The notes under the pieces are model-generated. The model saw nothing but the letters and a program-made list of their open reading frames with translations. It ran no database searches and was not told where the DNA came from. A program made the position numbers and the translations under genes. This document shows positions 47,213 through 54,785 of a stretch of 64,000 nucleotides of DNA, one piece after another. The stretch spans positions 2,790,001 to 2,854,000 of the forward strand of contig CP114179.1 of the NCBI GenBank assembly GCA_039555135.1. The letters are read 5' to 3'. Origin of the DNA: Phycisphaeraceae bacterium D3-23. Lineage in GTDB: Bacteria; Planctomycetota; Phycisphaerae; Phycisphaerales; Phycisphaeraceae. Positions within the stretch are counted from its first letter, which is position 1; each line of letters begins with the position of its first letter.

Positions 47213-47245
47213 AGCCCGCAGATGTTCTGTGGGCTGTGTTCTTTC
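47213..47245 (+). terminator. Terminator-like hairpin after GH1 gene
   Basis: 10-bp stem AGCCCGCAGA/TCTGTGGGCT (one G-U pair) with a 3-base loop, followed by GTGTTCTTTC. Only 20 bp after the stop codon and ahead of the next Shine-Dalgarno. Confidence 0.6.
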
Positions 47246-47266
47246 ATTTCTATCGGAGGATTCAAG

Positions 47267-47965
47267 ATGATGACGCGTACCCTTTTGGCGGGCCTCGCGG
47301 CCCTGGCGGTCGGGGCCTCGGCGAGTGCCGACTCGATCAGTGTGAATTTTGCGTATGTCGGCGACGGCGCTGACGGCACGGAAGTGAACGGCGCCGCCGG
47401 CCTCACCGGCTCGGCCGTGTGGAACAACTACAACGGTGACACCGCGCCCGGCCCCATGCCTGTCGATAACGCGGCCACCAACGCGCTGGACAACAACGGC
47501 GCGGCGACCACCGCCGACGTCTCCTGGTCTTCGCAGCAGACCTGGTCCAACGGCGGCGGCGGCTCGGAAAACCAGAACCTGCTCGACGGCTATATCGACG
47601 ACAACGGTGCGTTGGGCGTCAACGTTGATGTCGTCGAGATCCCCTACGCGGTCTACGACGTCCATGTCTACTTCAACCACGACGGCGCGAACGGCGTGGT
47701 CGGCCTGTTCGACATCGATGTCAACGGGACCACCCATACCACCACCGGCGCGTTCACCCAGCCGCAGAACGGCACCATCGATGCCGGCAACAGCATCACG
47801 GTGTCCGGACTGTCCGGCAACCTGAACCTGAGTCAGGGCGAGCGTGGCGCGTTTGATGCAAGCGTCAGCAATATCTCGGGCTTCGAGATTGTTGAAGTCC
47901 CCGAGCCCGGCTCGCTCGCGCTGCTGGGCCTCGGTGGCCTGGCGCTGCTGCGTCGACGCCGCTGA
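47267..47965 (+). CDS. PEP-CTERM sorting domain protein
   Basis: 232-residue secreted protein from ATG 47267, with CGGAGGA 5-6 bases upstream and signal peptide MMTRTLLAGLAALAVGASAS. The body is rich in Asn, Gly and Asp with a beta-sandwich look (VYFNHDGANGVVGLFDIDVN). Tail VPEPGSLALLGLGG plus RRRR. It is followed by the strongest hairpin of the series and then a pseudopilin gene. Function unknown. Confidence 0.83.
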   Translation: MMTRTLLAGLAALAVGASASADSISVNFAYVGDGADGTEVNGAAGLTGSAVWNNYNGDTAPGPMPVDNAATNALDNNGAATTADVSWSSQQTWSNGGGGSENQNLLDGYIDDNGALGVNVDVVEIPYAVYDVHVYFNHDGANGVVGLFDIDVNGTTHTTTGAFTQPQNGTIDAGNSITVSGLSGNLNLSQGERGAFDASVSNISGFEIVEVPEPGSLALLGLGGLALLRRRR

Positions 47966-47982
47966 CCCCGCTTCCTCATTCG

Positions 47983-48016
47983 CCACCCGCCCGCCTGTCG
48001 CGGGCGGGTGGTATTC
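47983..48016 (+). terminator. Strong hairpin after PEP-CTERM gene
   Basis: Perfect 12-bp GC stem (47983-47994 with 48000-48011) and a 5-base loop, followed by TATTCG. Very stable but with little T-run, so it may pause, protect or attenuate the transcript ahead of the pseudopilin gene rather than end it fully. Confidence 0.6.
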
Positions 48017-48062
48017 GTTCGCTGGCCCCAACCCTCGATTTCCCCGTGCATAGGATGAACCG

Positions 48063-48809
48063 ATGAAACGCAGCGCCTTCACCCTCATCGAACTGCTGGT
48101 CGTGATCTCCATCATCGCGCTGCTCATCGCGATCCTCCTGCCCGCGCTGGGGGCGGCACGCGAGGGCGCACGCGCCGCGCAGTGCAAGTCCAACCTCCAC
48201 CAGATGGGCATCGGCCAACACGCGTTGGTCACCGACAACAAGCTCCGCCTCCCCGGCATCTCCACCATCAACTGGAACGGCGTCGAACGCGTCGGCGACG
48301 CCGGCTGGCTCTCGCGAGGCGGCGACTACAACACAATCTGGAACAACGCGCCTCAAGAAGGACTCATGTACGAGTACATGGAGGCCGGCGACCTCTACCT
48401 CTGCCCTTCGGTCCAGCAAGGCGAACCCAACTTCGCCCTGACAGAGACCGGCACGGGCAACGGCAAGTTCGACTACGGCATGACCAACATCCTCTCGGGC
48501 GCTAAGCTCGACCTCGTCCCCGACGACTGCCTGCTCCGCGGCGACCCGGCCTCGACCCCGCTCATCGTCGAAGAAGACGTCGACGCGTTTGTCAACAGCT
48601 TCTACCTCGATGCGGCCCACGGCTTCGACGACCTCAGCTCGGTCGTCCACAGCTCGGACACCGGCAACTACGTCGCGCTCGACGGCAGCGTGCATGTGGT
48701 CGAAGACGGCGCGAAGGCCGACACCGACTGGATGATCGAACTGACCAACGGCAACCTCTCTACCTTCGAACGCGTGGAAGAGTACGGCTACTGGAACCGG
48801 GCGCACTAA
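48063..48809 (+). CDS. Pseudopilin-like protein (prepilin N-methylation, H-X-DG type)
   Basis: 248 residues with prepilin N-terminus [21 protein letters not shown]-terminal element [20 protein letters not shown]. Follows the PEP-CTERM gene at 47267 and its hairpin. Upstream ATAGGATG provides only a weak Shine-Dalgarno. Convergent with the fucose-type operon downstream. Confidence 0.85.
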   Translation: MKRSAFTLIELLVVISIIALLIAILLPALGAAREGARAAQCKSNLHQMGIGQHALVTDNKLRLPGISTINWNGVERVGDAGWLSRGGDYNTIWNNAPQEGLMYEYMEAGDLYLCPSVQQGEPNFALTETGTGNGKFDYGMTNILSGAKLDLVPDDCLLRGDPASTPLIVEEDVDAFVNSFYLDAAHGFDDLSSVVHSSDTGNYVALDGSVHVVEDGAKADTDWMIELTNGNLSTFERVEEYGYWNRAH

Positions 48810-48968
48810 GGCAGCCGACCATACACGTATCGCCCTTCGCGGCCCGTCCATTCATAACACGATGCGAGTTAGCTCACGGTGGTGAGTCTGCGGACGCGTT
48901 CCGGGCTGGTGGCGAGTGTGATGGCCCAGACGTCCGGGATATCTTCGCTGTCGGCTACTCGTCCACGG

Positions 48969-49011
48969 GCTGACGTGAAACACCTCTTTGCACGGTCATG
49001 AAAACGTCAGC
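48969..49011. repeat. Inverted repeat between convergent genes
   Basis: GCTGACGT (48969-48976) and ACGTCAGC (49004-49011), perfect 8-bp arms with a 27-base loop, just past the end of the minus-strand operon. May act as a bidirectional terminator stem, although T-runs are poor. Confidence 0.4.
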
Positions 49012-49030
49012 GTTCGTATCGTTATGGATG

Positions 49031-49897
49031 TCATGCGGAGCAAGGCGCGTCTGGGGTGTCGAGGCAGTAAGCGGCAACTGTGTTGTCGTGGAAGAATCGC
49101 TGCCGTTCCGGGGGGCTAAAGCCGGAGGCGATCGTTTCCACCGCCGTGTGCCAGTCGAGATAGCTTGACTTCAGCAGGCAGACGGGCCAGTCGCTGCCGA
49201 ACAGGACGCGGTCGATGCCGAATGCTTCGACGACGAGTTCGATATAAGGCCTGAGCAGTTGCACATCCCAGGTCGGGTCGCGCACCTCCGTGACGAGTCC
49301 GGACAGCTTGCACACGACGTTGGGCCGTTTGGCGAGTCGCGCGATTTGGTTGGCCCAGTCCTGATCGAAATGGTCCGCGCGGATCGTGGGCTTCGCGGCG
49401 TGGTCGAGGACGAAGGGCTGCTGGGGGAAACGATCGACGAGTTGGATGGCCTCGCGGAGTTGTCGGCCGAAGATCAGGATGTCGTAGACCAGCCCGGCGT
49501 CTTGGAGCAGCGACACGCCGTGCTGAAACGCCGGGTCGAGCATGAAGCCGTCAGGCTCGTCCTGGACGACGTGTCGTAGGCCCTTGAGGTTGGGTGTATC
49601 GCGGTAACGTTCAAGGACCGAGCCGATCTCAGGATCGCGTAGCGGGGCCCAGCCGACGACGCCGAGGCATTGTTCGTTCGATTGCGCGATATCGAGCAGC
49701 TGGTCTGTTTCGGCGAGGGTCTGCTGGGCCTGCACCGCGACGGTGCCGACCAACCCGCATGGCCCCGCCGCATCGCACAGGTCGTCAAACGTGTAGTCGT
49801 GCGCGAGCACACCCATCGTGGCCGGGTCGATCCACCCGTACTGCGACGGGTTGTAATCCCAGAGGTGGTGGTGGCTATCGATCGTCGGTTGTGGCAT
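49031..49897 (-). CDS. Amidohydrolase family lactonase, L-fuconolactonase-like
   Basis: 288 residues of the amidohydrolase_2 (COG3618) type: metal-site start DSHHHLWDY, then FVLDHAAKPTI and VLFGSDWPVCLL with DNTVAAYCL at the end. Relatives open sugar lactones such as L-fucono-1,5-lactone or 2-pyrone-4,6-dicarboxylate. The neighbours (FucU-like mutarotase, aldo/keto reductase related to L-fucose dehydrogenase) favour L-fuconolactone. Last gene of a six-gene minus-strand operon, 20 bp after fucU. Confidence 0.85.
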   Translation of the reverse strand: MPQPTIDSHHHLWDYNPSQYGWIDPATMGVLAHDYTFDDLCDAAGPCGLVGTVAVQAQQTLAETDQLLDIAQSNEQCLGVVGWAPLRDPEIGSVLERYRDTPNLKGLRHVVQDEPDGFMLDPAFQHGVSLLQDAGLVYDILIFGRQLREAIQLVDRFPQQPFVLDHAAKPTIRADHFDQDWANQIARLAKRPNVVCKLSGLVTEVRDPTWDVQLLRPYIELVVEAFGIDRVLFGSDWPVCLLKSSYLDWHTAVETIASGFSPPERQRFFHDNTVAAYCLDTPDAPCSA

Positions 49898-49917
49898 CGG
49901 TATGTTTCGTTAGCGGT

Positions 49918-50367
49918 TTATGCCGGGTTGATCGCGCCGACGGTGAGCAGCACGTTTGCCCACGTCTGCTGGTCGGCGGTCTGGATCGTGAGCACATGGT
50001 CGGGGCTCATCACCTGCTCGTAGAAGGCCCACTTCTCGACGGGCTGCAAGGCCAGCTCTACGCCGGCGTCGCTCAGCGTCTGCTCGTATTCGCTCCAGAC
50101 GGGCGGGTCTTCGCTCAGGCCGTAGGGCCCGTCGGTGGCGTACTGCATCGTGTTGATGGCTTCGATCGGCACGGCGGTGAGCAGTGCGGCGAGCACCTGG
50201 TTGCAGGTCACGACGCCGGGCGCGAGGTTGAGGTAGACGACCTCGGCGTCGGGCCCGCGCTTGGACGAGCCGGGGTAGTTGCCGTCCGCGATCAGGATGC
50301 GCGCGTGGTGGCCGGCTGCGGCGACGACACGGAGGATGTCGGGGTGGATCAGTTCGCCTCTGAGCAT
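49918..50367 (-). CDS. fucU: RbsD/FucU family sugar mutarotase, probable L-fucose mutarotase
   Basis: 149 residues, full length for the family. Interconverts sugar anomers. Signature: LIHPDILRVVAAAGHHARIL with probable catalytic H20, IADGNYP with D28, and VEKWAFYEQ near residue 110, where the FucU type has this longer form. Located 6 bp after the UxaE-like gene and 20 bp before the lactonase gene, consistent with feeding the correct anomer of L-fucose to a dehydrogenase. RbsD-type ribose activity cannot be excluded by eye. Confidence 0.88.
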   Translation of the reverse strand: MLRGELIHPDILRVVAAAGHHARILIADGNYPGSSKRGPDAEVVYLNLAPGVVTCNQVLAALLTAVPIEAINTMQYATDGPYGLSEDPPVWSEYEQTLSDAGVELALQPVEKWAFYEQVMSPDHVLTIQTADQQTWANVLLTVGAINPA

Positions 50368-50373
50368 GGTTGT

Positions 50374-51654
50374 CTACATCCCTTCACGCAGCGCGTTGAG
50401 GTGGCGTGCGAAGTGGTCGGCCAGGACCGCCTCGTATGTCTCCGGGTGGCTTTCAAGGACCGAGCGTACTGCTTGGCCCAGTGTCGGGTCGGTGAGCACC
50501 GAGCCGAAGGTGCAGTGCAGGACCTGTCGGCCGGGCTTGGTGAAACCCTTGCCCTCCGGCACTTCGTCCCAAAGTTCGAGGTACTCGCGCTCCAGCGAGA
50601 CGGCGTCGGGCAGCGACTCGGGTGTCGGCGTCCCCGCGACGGTTGCGTGGACGTGGTAGGTCGCCTTGTCGGTGTCGTAACGCCCGCGCGCGAAGGTCAC
50701 GACCTGGCGGAAGAGGTTTTCGTCGTGTCTGGCGACGACACGCAGCGCTTCGAGGTAGCTCGTCCCGGCGGTCTTGACATGGAACCGGCCCTGGGTCGCG
50801 CGGGCCAGGGCGGGGTACATCGAGACCTTGTCCGAGCCCGAGTGCAGACTGAGCTTGTATGGCCCAAGCGCCTTGGCGATCGCGTTGTGGTCGGCGAGCG
50901 AGGCCTCGAGCGCAGTGATGTCACCGATGTAGTCCACGCCCTTTTCCAGCTCGCCGATGAATCGTGGCGCGAGACTGACGAGCTTCATCCCGTGGCTCAG
51001 GCACTGGTCGGCGACGATGTAGTGCTCGGCCAGGGTCGTGGGCTGGTCGGTCTCGTCGACGCTGAGCTCGATCTCGTAGCCCCGGCCGAGCTTTTCGTGG
51101 GCCTGGTCGATGTAGGCGGCGAGATTGCAGGCCTCGACAATGGCGCGGCCATACTTCACGGCGCAGCGCTTGCACGCCTCTTCATCGAAGCGGATCGTGG
51201 TGTCGTTGGGCAGCGTGACCTCGCGGCCGAGGTAGCGGTCGTACCACTCGATGTCGCCTTTAACCGCGTCGAATTTCGTGTTGAGTGTCGCGGCGTCGTA
51301 GGTGTCGGCCTGCTCGTCGACGTGGTCGGAGGGGTCGATGGTGAAGAAGGTGAACCCGGCTGCGGCGGTGCGGTCGACGTCGTCGTGCGTCTTGAGGTGG
51401 TCGGCGTCCGCGCCGATCGGGCCGTCCCAGCCGGCGCTATGCGCTGCGCGTAGCGCGTCGGCCATGACGGCGTCGGGCTCACGCACGGTGCGCGCCATCT
51501 CGCGGATCGACTGCTGCGGGAAGATCGGGAGGATGCCGTTGCCGGCCTGCTTCATCGCGAGCACGTGGCCCGGCGTCGCGAGCCCGATGCGGTCGCCGAA
51601 GCCGAAGCTCGGCTCGATGCCCAGGAGGGTGGCGGTCTGATTCGTCGTGGTCAT
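50374..51654 (-). CDS. UxaE-like (tagaturonate epimerase family) protein
   Basis: 426 residues. I recognise the UxaE fold by FGFGDRIGLATPGHV, LPIFPQQSIREM, GADADHLKT, FTFFTIDPSDHVDE and LSLHSGSDKVSMYP, all close to the tagaturonate/fructuronate 4-epimerase of Thermotoga. His, Asp and Glu of these motifs would bind a metal. No uxaA, uxaB or uxaC gene is near; instead it is inside a fucose-type operon (13 bp after an isomerase gene, 6 bp before fucU). It may therefore epimerise a different ketose or keto-acid. Family firm, substrate open. Confidence 0.82.
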   Translation of the reverse strand: MTTTNQTATLLGIEPSFGFGDRIGLATPGHVLAMKQAGNGILPIFPQQSIREMARTVREPDAVMADALRAAHSAGWDGPIGADADHLKTHDDVDRTAAAGFTFFTIDPSDHVDEQADTYDAATLNTKFDAVKGDIEWYDRYLGREVTLPNDTTIRFDEEACKRCAVKYGRAIVEACNLAAYIDQAHEKLGRGYEIELSVDETDQPTTLAEHYIVADQCLSHGMKLVSLAPRFIGELEKGVDYIGDITALEASLADHNAIAKALGPYKLSLHSGSDKVSMYPALARATQGRFHVKTAGTSYLEALRVVARHDENLFRQVVTFARGRYDTDKATYHVHATVAGTPTPESLPDAVSLEREYLELWDEVPEGKGFTKPGRQVLHCTFGSVLTDPTLGQAVRSVLESHPETYEAVLADHFARHLNALREGM

Positions 51655-51667
51655 GGGATATCGCTTT

Positions 51668-52480
51668 CTAGGCGGTCAGTCGGCGGATCGTCTCGATGGT
51701 TTTCGTGGCGGCGGCGTCCGAGTCGGGCAGGGGCAGCGCTTCGGCGCAGAGGTAGCCCGCGTAGCCGATGTCCTTGAGCGCGGCGATGATCGCGGCGTGG
51801 TCCATGTGCCCAAACCCGGCCGCCCGGCGGTTGGAATCGACGAAGTGGACGTGCCCGATGGACGCCGCGTTGTCTCGTATCGCGGCGGGCAGGTCGGTCT
51901 CCTCAATATGCATGTGGAACAGGTCGGCCAGCAGCGTCACGGCATCGGTGTCGAGTGACTTGAGCAGTTCAGTCCCCGCGCCGATCGTGTTGAACAGGTT
52001 GGTCTCGTAGCGGTTGAGCGGTTCGTAGATCAGCCGTTGTCCTTTGCCTGCAGCACAGGGGCCAAGCTCGTTGAGCGCGTCGCGCAGGAGGCCGAGCGCA
52101 CCGTCTTTGGAGAGCCCGTCGCCGTAGCGCCCCTGCATCGAGCCGATGATCGCCGGGGCGTTGAACTCGGCGGCGAAGTCGATGATGCGCTTGATGAACG
52201 CGATGGCTTTGGTGCGCTGGTCCGCGTCCGCGTCGGTGAGCGAAAGCTTGTGCTTGACCCAGCCCGCGCCGGTGCCGACGGCTGCGAGTTTGAGGCCGTG
52301 CTGGCCGAGCAGGCTGCGGAGTTCCGCACGATCCACCGCGTCGGGCCCAGGCACGAAGAGTTCGACGGCGTCGAATCCCGCCGCCGCCGCGCGCCGGCAG
52401 CCGTCCGCCAGCCCGTCCCAGTACACGAACGGCCCGCCGCGGGCTTCTTCTACCAGTGAGATCGTGATCGCAGATTGCAT
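51668..52480 (-). CDS. Sugar phosphate isomerase/epimerase (AP endonuclease 2 fold)
   Basis: 270-residue TIM-barrel protein of the xylose-isomerase-like group (hydroxypyruvate isomerase, tagatose epimerase relatives). Motifs: FDAVELFVPGPDAVDRAELR, IIGSMQGRYGD, YEPLNRYETNLFNTI with a metal glutamate, ADLFHMHIEETD and HVHFVDSNRRAAGFGHMD with metal histidine and aspartate. Fourth gene from the end of the operon, 24 bp after the alcohol dehydrogenase gene. Substrate unknown; isomerisation of a C6-deoxy sugar intermediate would suit the context. Confidence 0.85.
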   Translation of the reverse strand: MQSAITISLVEEARGGPFVYWDGLADGCRRAAAAGFDAVELFVPGPDAVDRAELRSLLGQHGLKLAAVGTGAGWVKHKLSLTDADADQRTKAIAFIKRIIDFAAEFNAPAIIGSMQGRYGDGLSKDGALGLLRDALNELGPCAAGKGQRLIYEPLNRYETNLFNTIGAGTELLKSLDTDAVTLLADLFHMHIEETDLPAAIRDNAASIGHVHFVDSNRRAAGFGHMDHAAIIAALKDIGYAGYLCAEALPLPDSDAAATKTIETIRRLTA

Positions 52481-52504
52481 ACGGGTCGTTTCCGGTGTTG
52501 CGGG

Positions 52505-53530
52505 TCAGGTGAGTTCGACGATGGCCTTGATCGCGCCCGCATCGGGGTGGGTTACACGCTCGAATTCGTCGGGCAGCGCTTCAAAGCCGACCCGGTGCGT
52601 GATCCACGGCTCGGTGCTGATCTCGCCCGCTTCGATGAGCTGGATGATCCGCGTAAAGTCGGCGGGCATCGCGTTTCGGCTGGCGAGGAGGGTAATTTCG
52701 GGCTTGTGCAGCGCGGGGTGCGGGAACGCGATGTCGCTCGTCGTGATGCCGACGTAGACCAGCCGGCCGGTGTGGGCGACGTGTGCGAGCGCGGCGGACA
52801 TTGCCTGGTGGTTGCCCGTCGCGTCGATCACCAGTGCGTGGCCCGCGCCGCCGGTGATGGTGCGGAGCTGGTTCTTCGCGTCGTCATCGTCCTTGAATTG
52901 CACGGTGTGCTTGATGCCGTACGTCTTGCGGCAGAAGTCCAGGCGCGATGCGTTCATATCCATCAGCGTGATCGTCGCCCCGGCGAGCCGAACAAACTCC
53001 AGCGTCGCGAGCCCGATCGGCCCGGCCCCGATGATGAGCACGTGCTCGCCTGGCGCGGGAGCGCCGCGGTCGGCCGCGTGGCAGCCGATCGCGAGTGTCT
53101 CGACCAGCGCGAGCTGGTCGTAGGTGAGGGTGGCTGAGGGGTGCAGCTTGGTGGCCCGCACGAGGAACTGTTCGCGTAGCCCGCCGTCCTCCATCACGCC
53201 GATGACCTTGAGGTTCTCGCAGCAGTTGTACCCGCCGTGCCTGCACGCGAAGCACGCGCCACAGTTCATGTACGGCTCGACACTGCACTTGTCGCCGGGA
53301 TTGACGTTCGTGACGCCGTCGCCGACCGCGATGACTTCGACACCGAGTTCGTGGCCCGGGATGCGGGGGTAGCTGAAGAAGGGCATCTTGCCCAGGTACC
53401 CGCCGATGTCGGTGCCACAGATCCCCATGCGGTGGGTGCGGACCAAGGCCTGGCCCAAGCCTGGCGCGGCGGGGGCTTCGACATCGGTCATGCGGAAGCG
53501 TTTGGGTTGTTCGAGGACAATGGCTTTCAT
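52505..53530 (-). CDS. Zinc-dependent alcohol dehydrogenase (MDR family)
   Basis: 341 residues from ATG 53530; the open frame upstream only overlaps the neighbouring gene. Catalytic zinc site C38, H60 and E61 (GICGTD, GHELG), structural zinc cysteines C90, C93, C96 and C104, and Rossmann motif VLIIGAGPIGLATLEFVRLA. Resembles threonine/sorbitol/L-galactonate dehydrogenases. In this operon it might oxidise a sugar acid such as L-fuconate or its keto-deoxy form, doing the work of the SDR enzyme usual in the fucose pathway. Spaced 25 bp after the aldo/keto reductase. Confidence 0.9.
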   Translation of the reverse strand: MKAIVLEQPKRFRMTDVEAPAAPGLGQALVRTHRMGICGTDIGGYLGKMPFFSYPRIPGHELGVEVIAVGDGVTNVNPGDKCSVEPYMNCGACFACRHGGYNCCENLKVIGVMEDGGLREQFLVRATKLHPSATLTYDQLALVETLAIGCHAADRGAPAPGEHVLIIGAGPIGLATLEFVRLAGATITLMDMNASRLDFCRKTYGIKHTVQFKDDDDAKNQLRTITGGAGHALVIDATGNHQAMSAALAHVAHTGRLVYVGITTSDIAFPHPALHKPEITLLASRNAMPADFTRIIQLIEAGEISTEPWITHRVGFEALPDEFERVTHPDAGAIKAIVELT

Positions 53531-53555
53531 GCGGGCTCGGTGTTGCAAGGGATTG

Positions 53556-54521
53556 TCACTCAGCCGAGATCGGCAGAGGGTTCGTGGGCGTGTCGTTGTT
53601 CTGGGGCCGGCCCTCAATGTAGAACCAGTTGTGGATCGGCCTGAGGATATCCTGGACCGCTGCGAGCAGGCCGGTGTCGATCGGCTCGTCGGCCCACTTC
53701 GCCCAGCCGCGCAGCCGGTCCGGGTTGGCCGAGCCCGTGACGCAGGTGGCGAACGCGGGATTGCCGATCGAGAACTGCAGCGCGAGTTTGGCGATATCGC
53801 TGCCGTGCCCTCTGCAGTAGTCGGCCGCCTGCTTCGCAACCTTGCGGACCTCCGGCGTCGCCTTGTGCCAGTCGGGCAGCGGCGCATCGGTCAACAGCCG
53901 GGCGGAAAACGGCGCGGCGTTCATCAGCCCGACGCCGCGGGCCTTGCAGTCGTCCACGAGCCCCAGCGCCATGTCGTTCTGCAGTGTGTAGTGGTTGTAG
54001 GTCAGCACGACGTCGATGTCGGCTTCGTTGATCGCCTTTCGCAGCGTCTTCATGGGATAGCCGCTCACGCCAATGTAGCGCACCTTGCCCTTGTCCACCT
54101 CGCGGCGGAGCGCGGGCAGCGTCTCATCGAGGACCTGTTGCGGATCGACAAACTCAATGTCGTGGCAGAGCACGATGTCGAGGTGGTCGACCTTCATCCG
54201 TTCGAGCGAGATGTCGATACTCTCGGCGACGCGCTTCGGGCTGAAGTCGAAGTGCGCCCCGGCGTAGCGCCCGAGCTTCGTGCCCAGGTAGTAGTCCTCG
54301 CGCGGTAGGTCGGGCAGGACACGCCCCAGCAGCATCTCGCTCATGCCCCGGCCGTAGAACGGCGAGGTGTCGATGAAGTTCACCCCCAACTCGATCGCGA
54401 CGCGGACACACCGCGTCGCCTCGTTCAGGTCGACTTGGCGGAACTCTTGGCCCATCGACGACGCGCCGAACGACAGCGGCGTGAGTCTCAAATCGGTTTT
54501 ACCTAAGGGTCGTGTGCGCAT
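53556..54521 (-). CDS. Aldo/keto reductase, L-fucose/L-galactose dehydrogenase-like
   Basis: 321 residues from ATG 54521 (MRTRPLGKTDLRLTPLSFGA). Catalytic tetrad visible: D51 and Y57 in FIDTSPFYGRG, K82 in LGTKLGR, H120 in IVLCHDIEF. The LSFGASSMG and FIDTSPFYG segments are those of the L-galactose/L-fucose dehydrogenase branch, which oxidises C1 of the sugar to a lactone with NAD(P). First gene of the six-gene operon; a tRNA-Pro gene lies 83 bp upstream on the same strand. Confidence 0.88.
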   Translation of the reverse strand: MRTRPLGKTDLRLTPLSFGASSMGQEFRQVDLNEATRCVRVAIELGVNFIDTSPFYGRGMSEMLLGRVLPDLPREDYYLGTKLGRYAGAHFDFSPKRVAESIDISLERMKVDHLDIVLCHDIEFVDPQQVLDETLPALRREVDKGKVRYIGVSGYPMKTLRKAINEADIDVVLTYNHYTLQNDMALGLVDDCKARGVGLMNAAPFSARLLTDAPLPDWHKATPEVRKVAKQAADYCRGHGSDIAKLALQFSIGNPAFATCVTGSANPDRLRGWAKWADEPIDTGLLAAVQDILRPIHNWFYIEGRPQNNDTPTNPLPISAE

Positions 54522-54604
54522 ACTGATTCCGATTCGATGATACCGCAAGCGCAACGGTCAGGCGTGGGAAGATGGAGTCGGGGAGCTTAGAGAAAGGAAG
54601 GGAA

Positions 54605-54679
<75 letters not shown>

Positions 54680-54785
54680 TGTGGTGGCTTTGGCGGGTTT
54701 CGCCGCAGCGGGGTAACGTTATCAAGGCCGGTGCGTGGAGGCAAGTATTGTCTTGCGGGGTTGGTAGATGTTGGAGGATTGTGGG

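Noticed and set aside
45703-47427. 574-codon minus-strand frame
   Set aside because: Antisense to the GH1 gene with both catalytic glutamates in the sense frame.
49594-51453. 619-codon plus-strand frame
   Set aside because: Antisense to three genes of the fucose-type operon; runs across gene borders, which a real gene there would not do.
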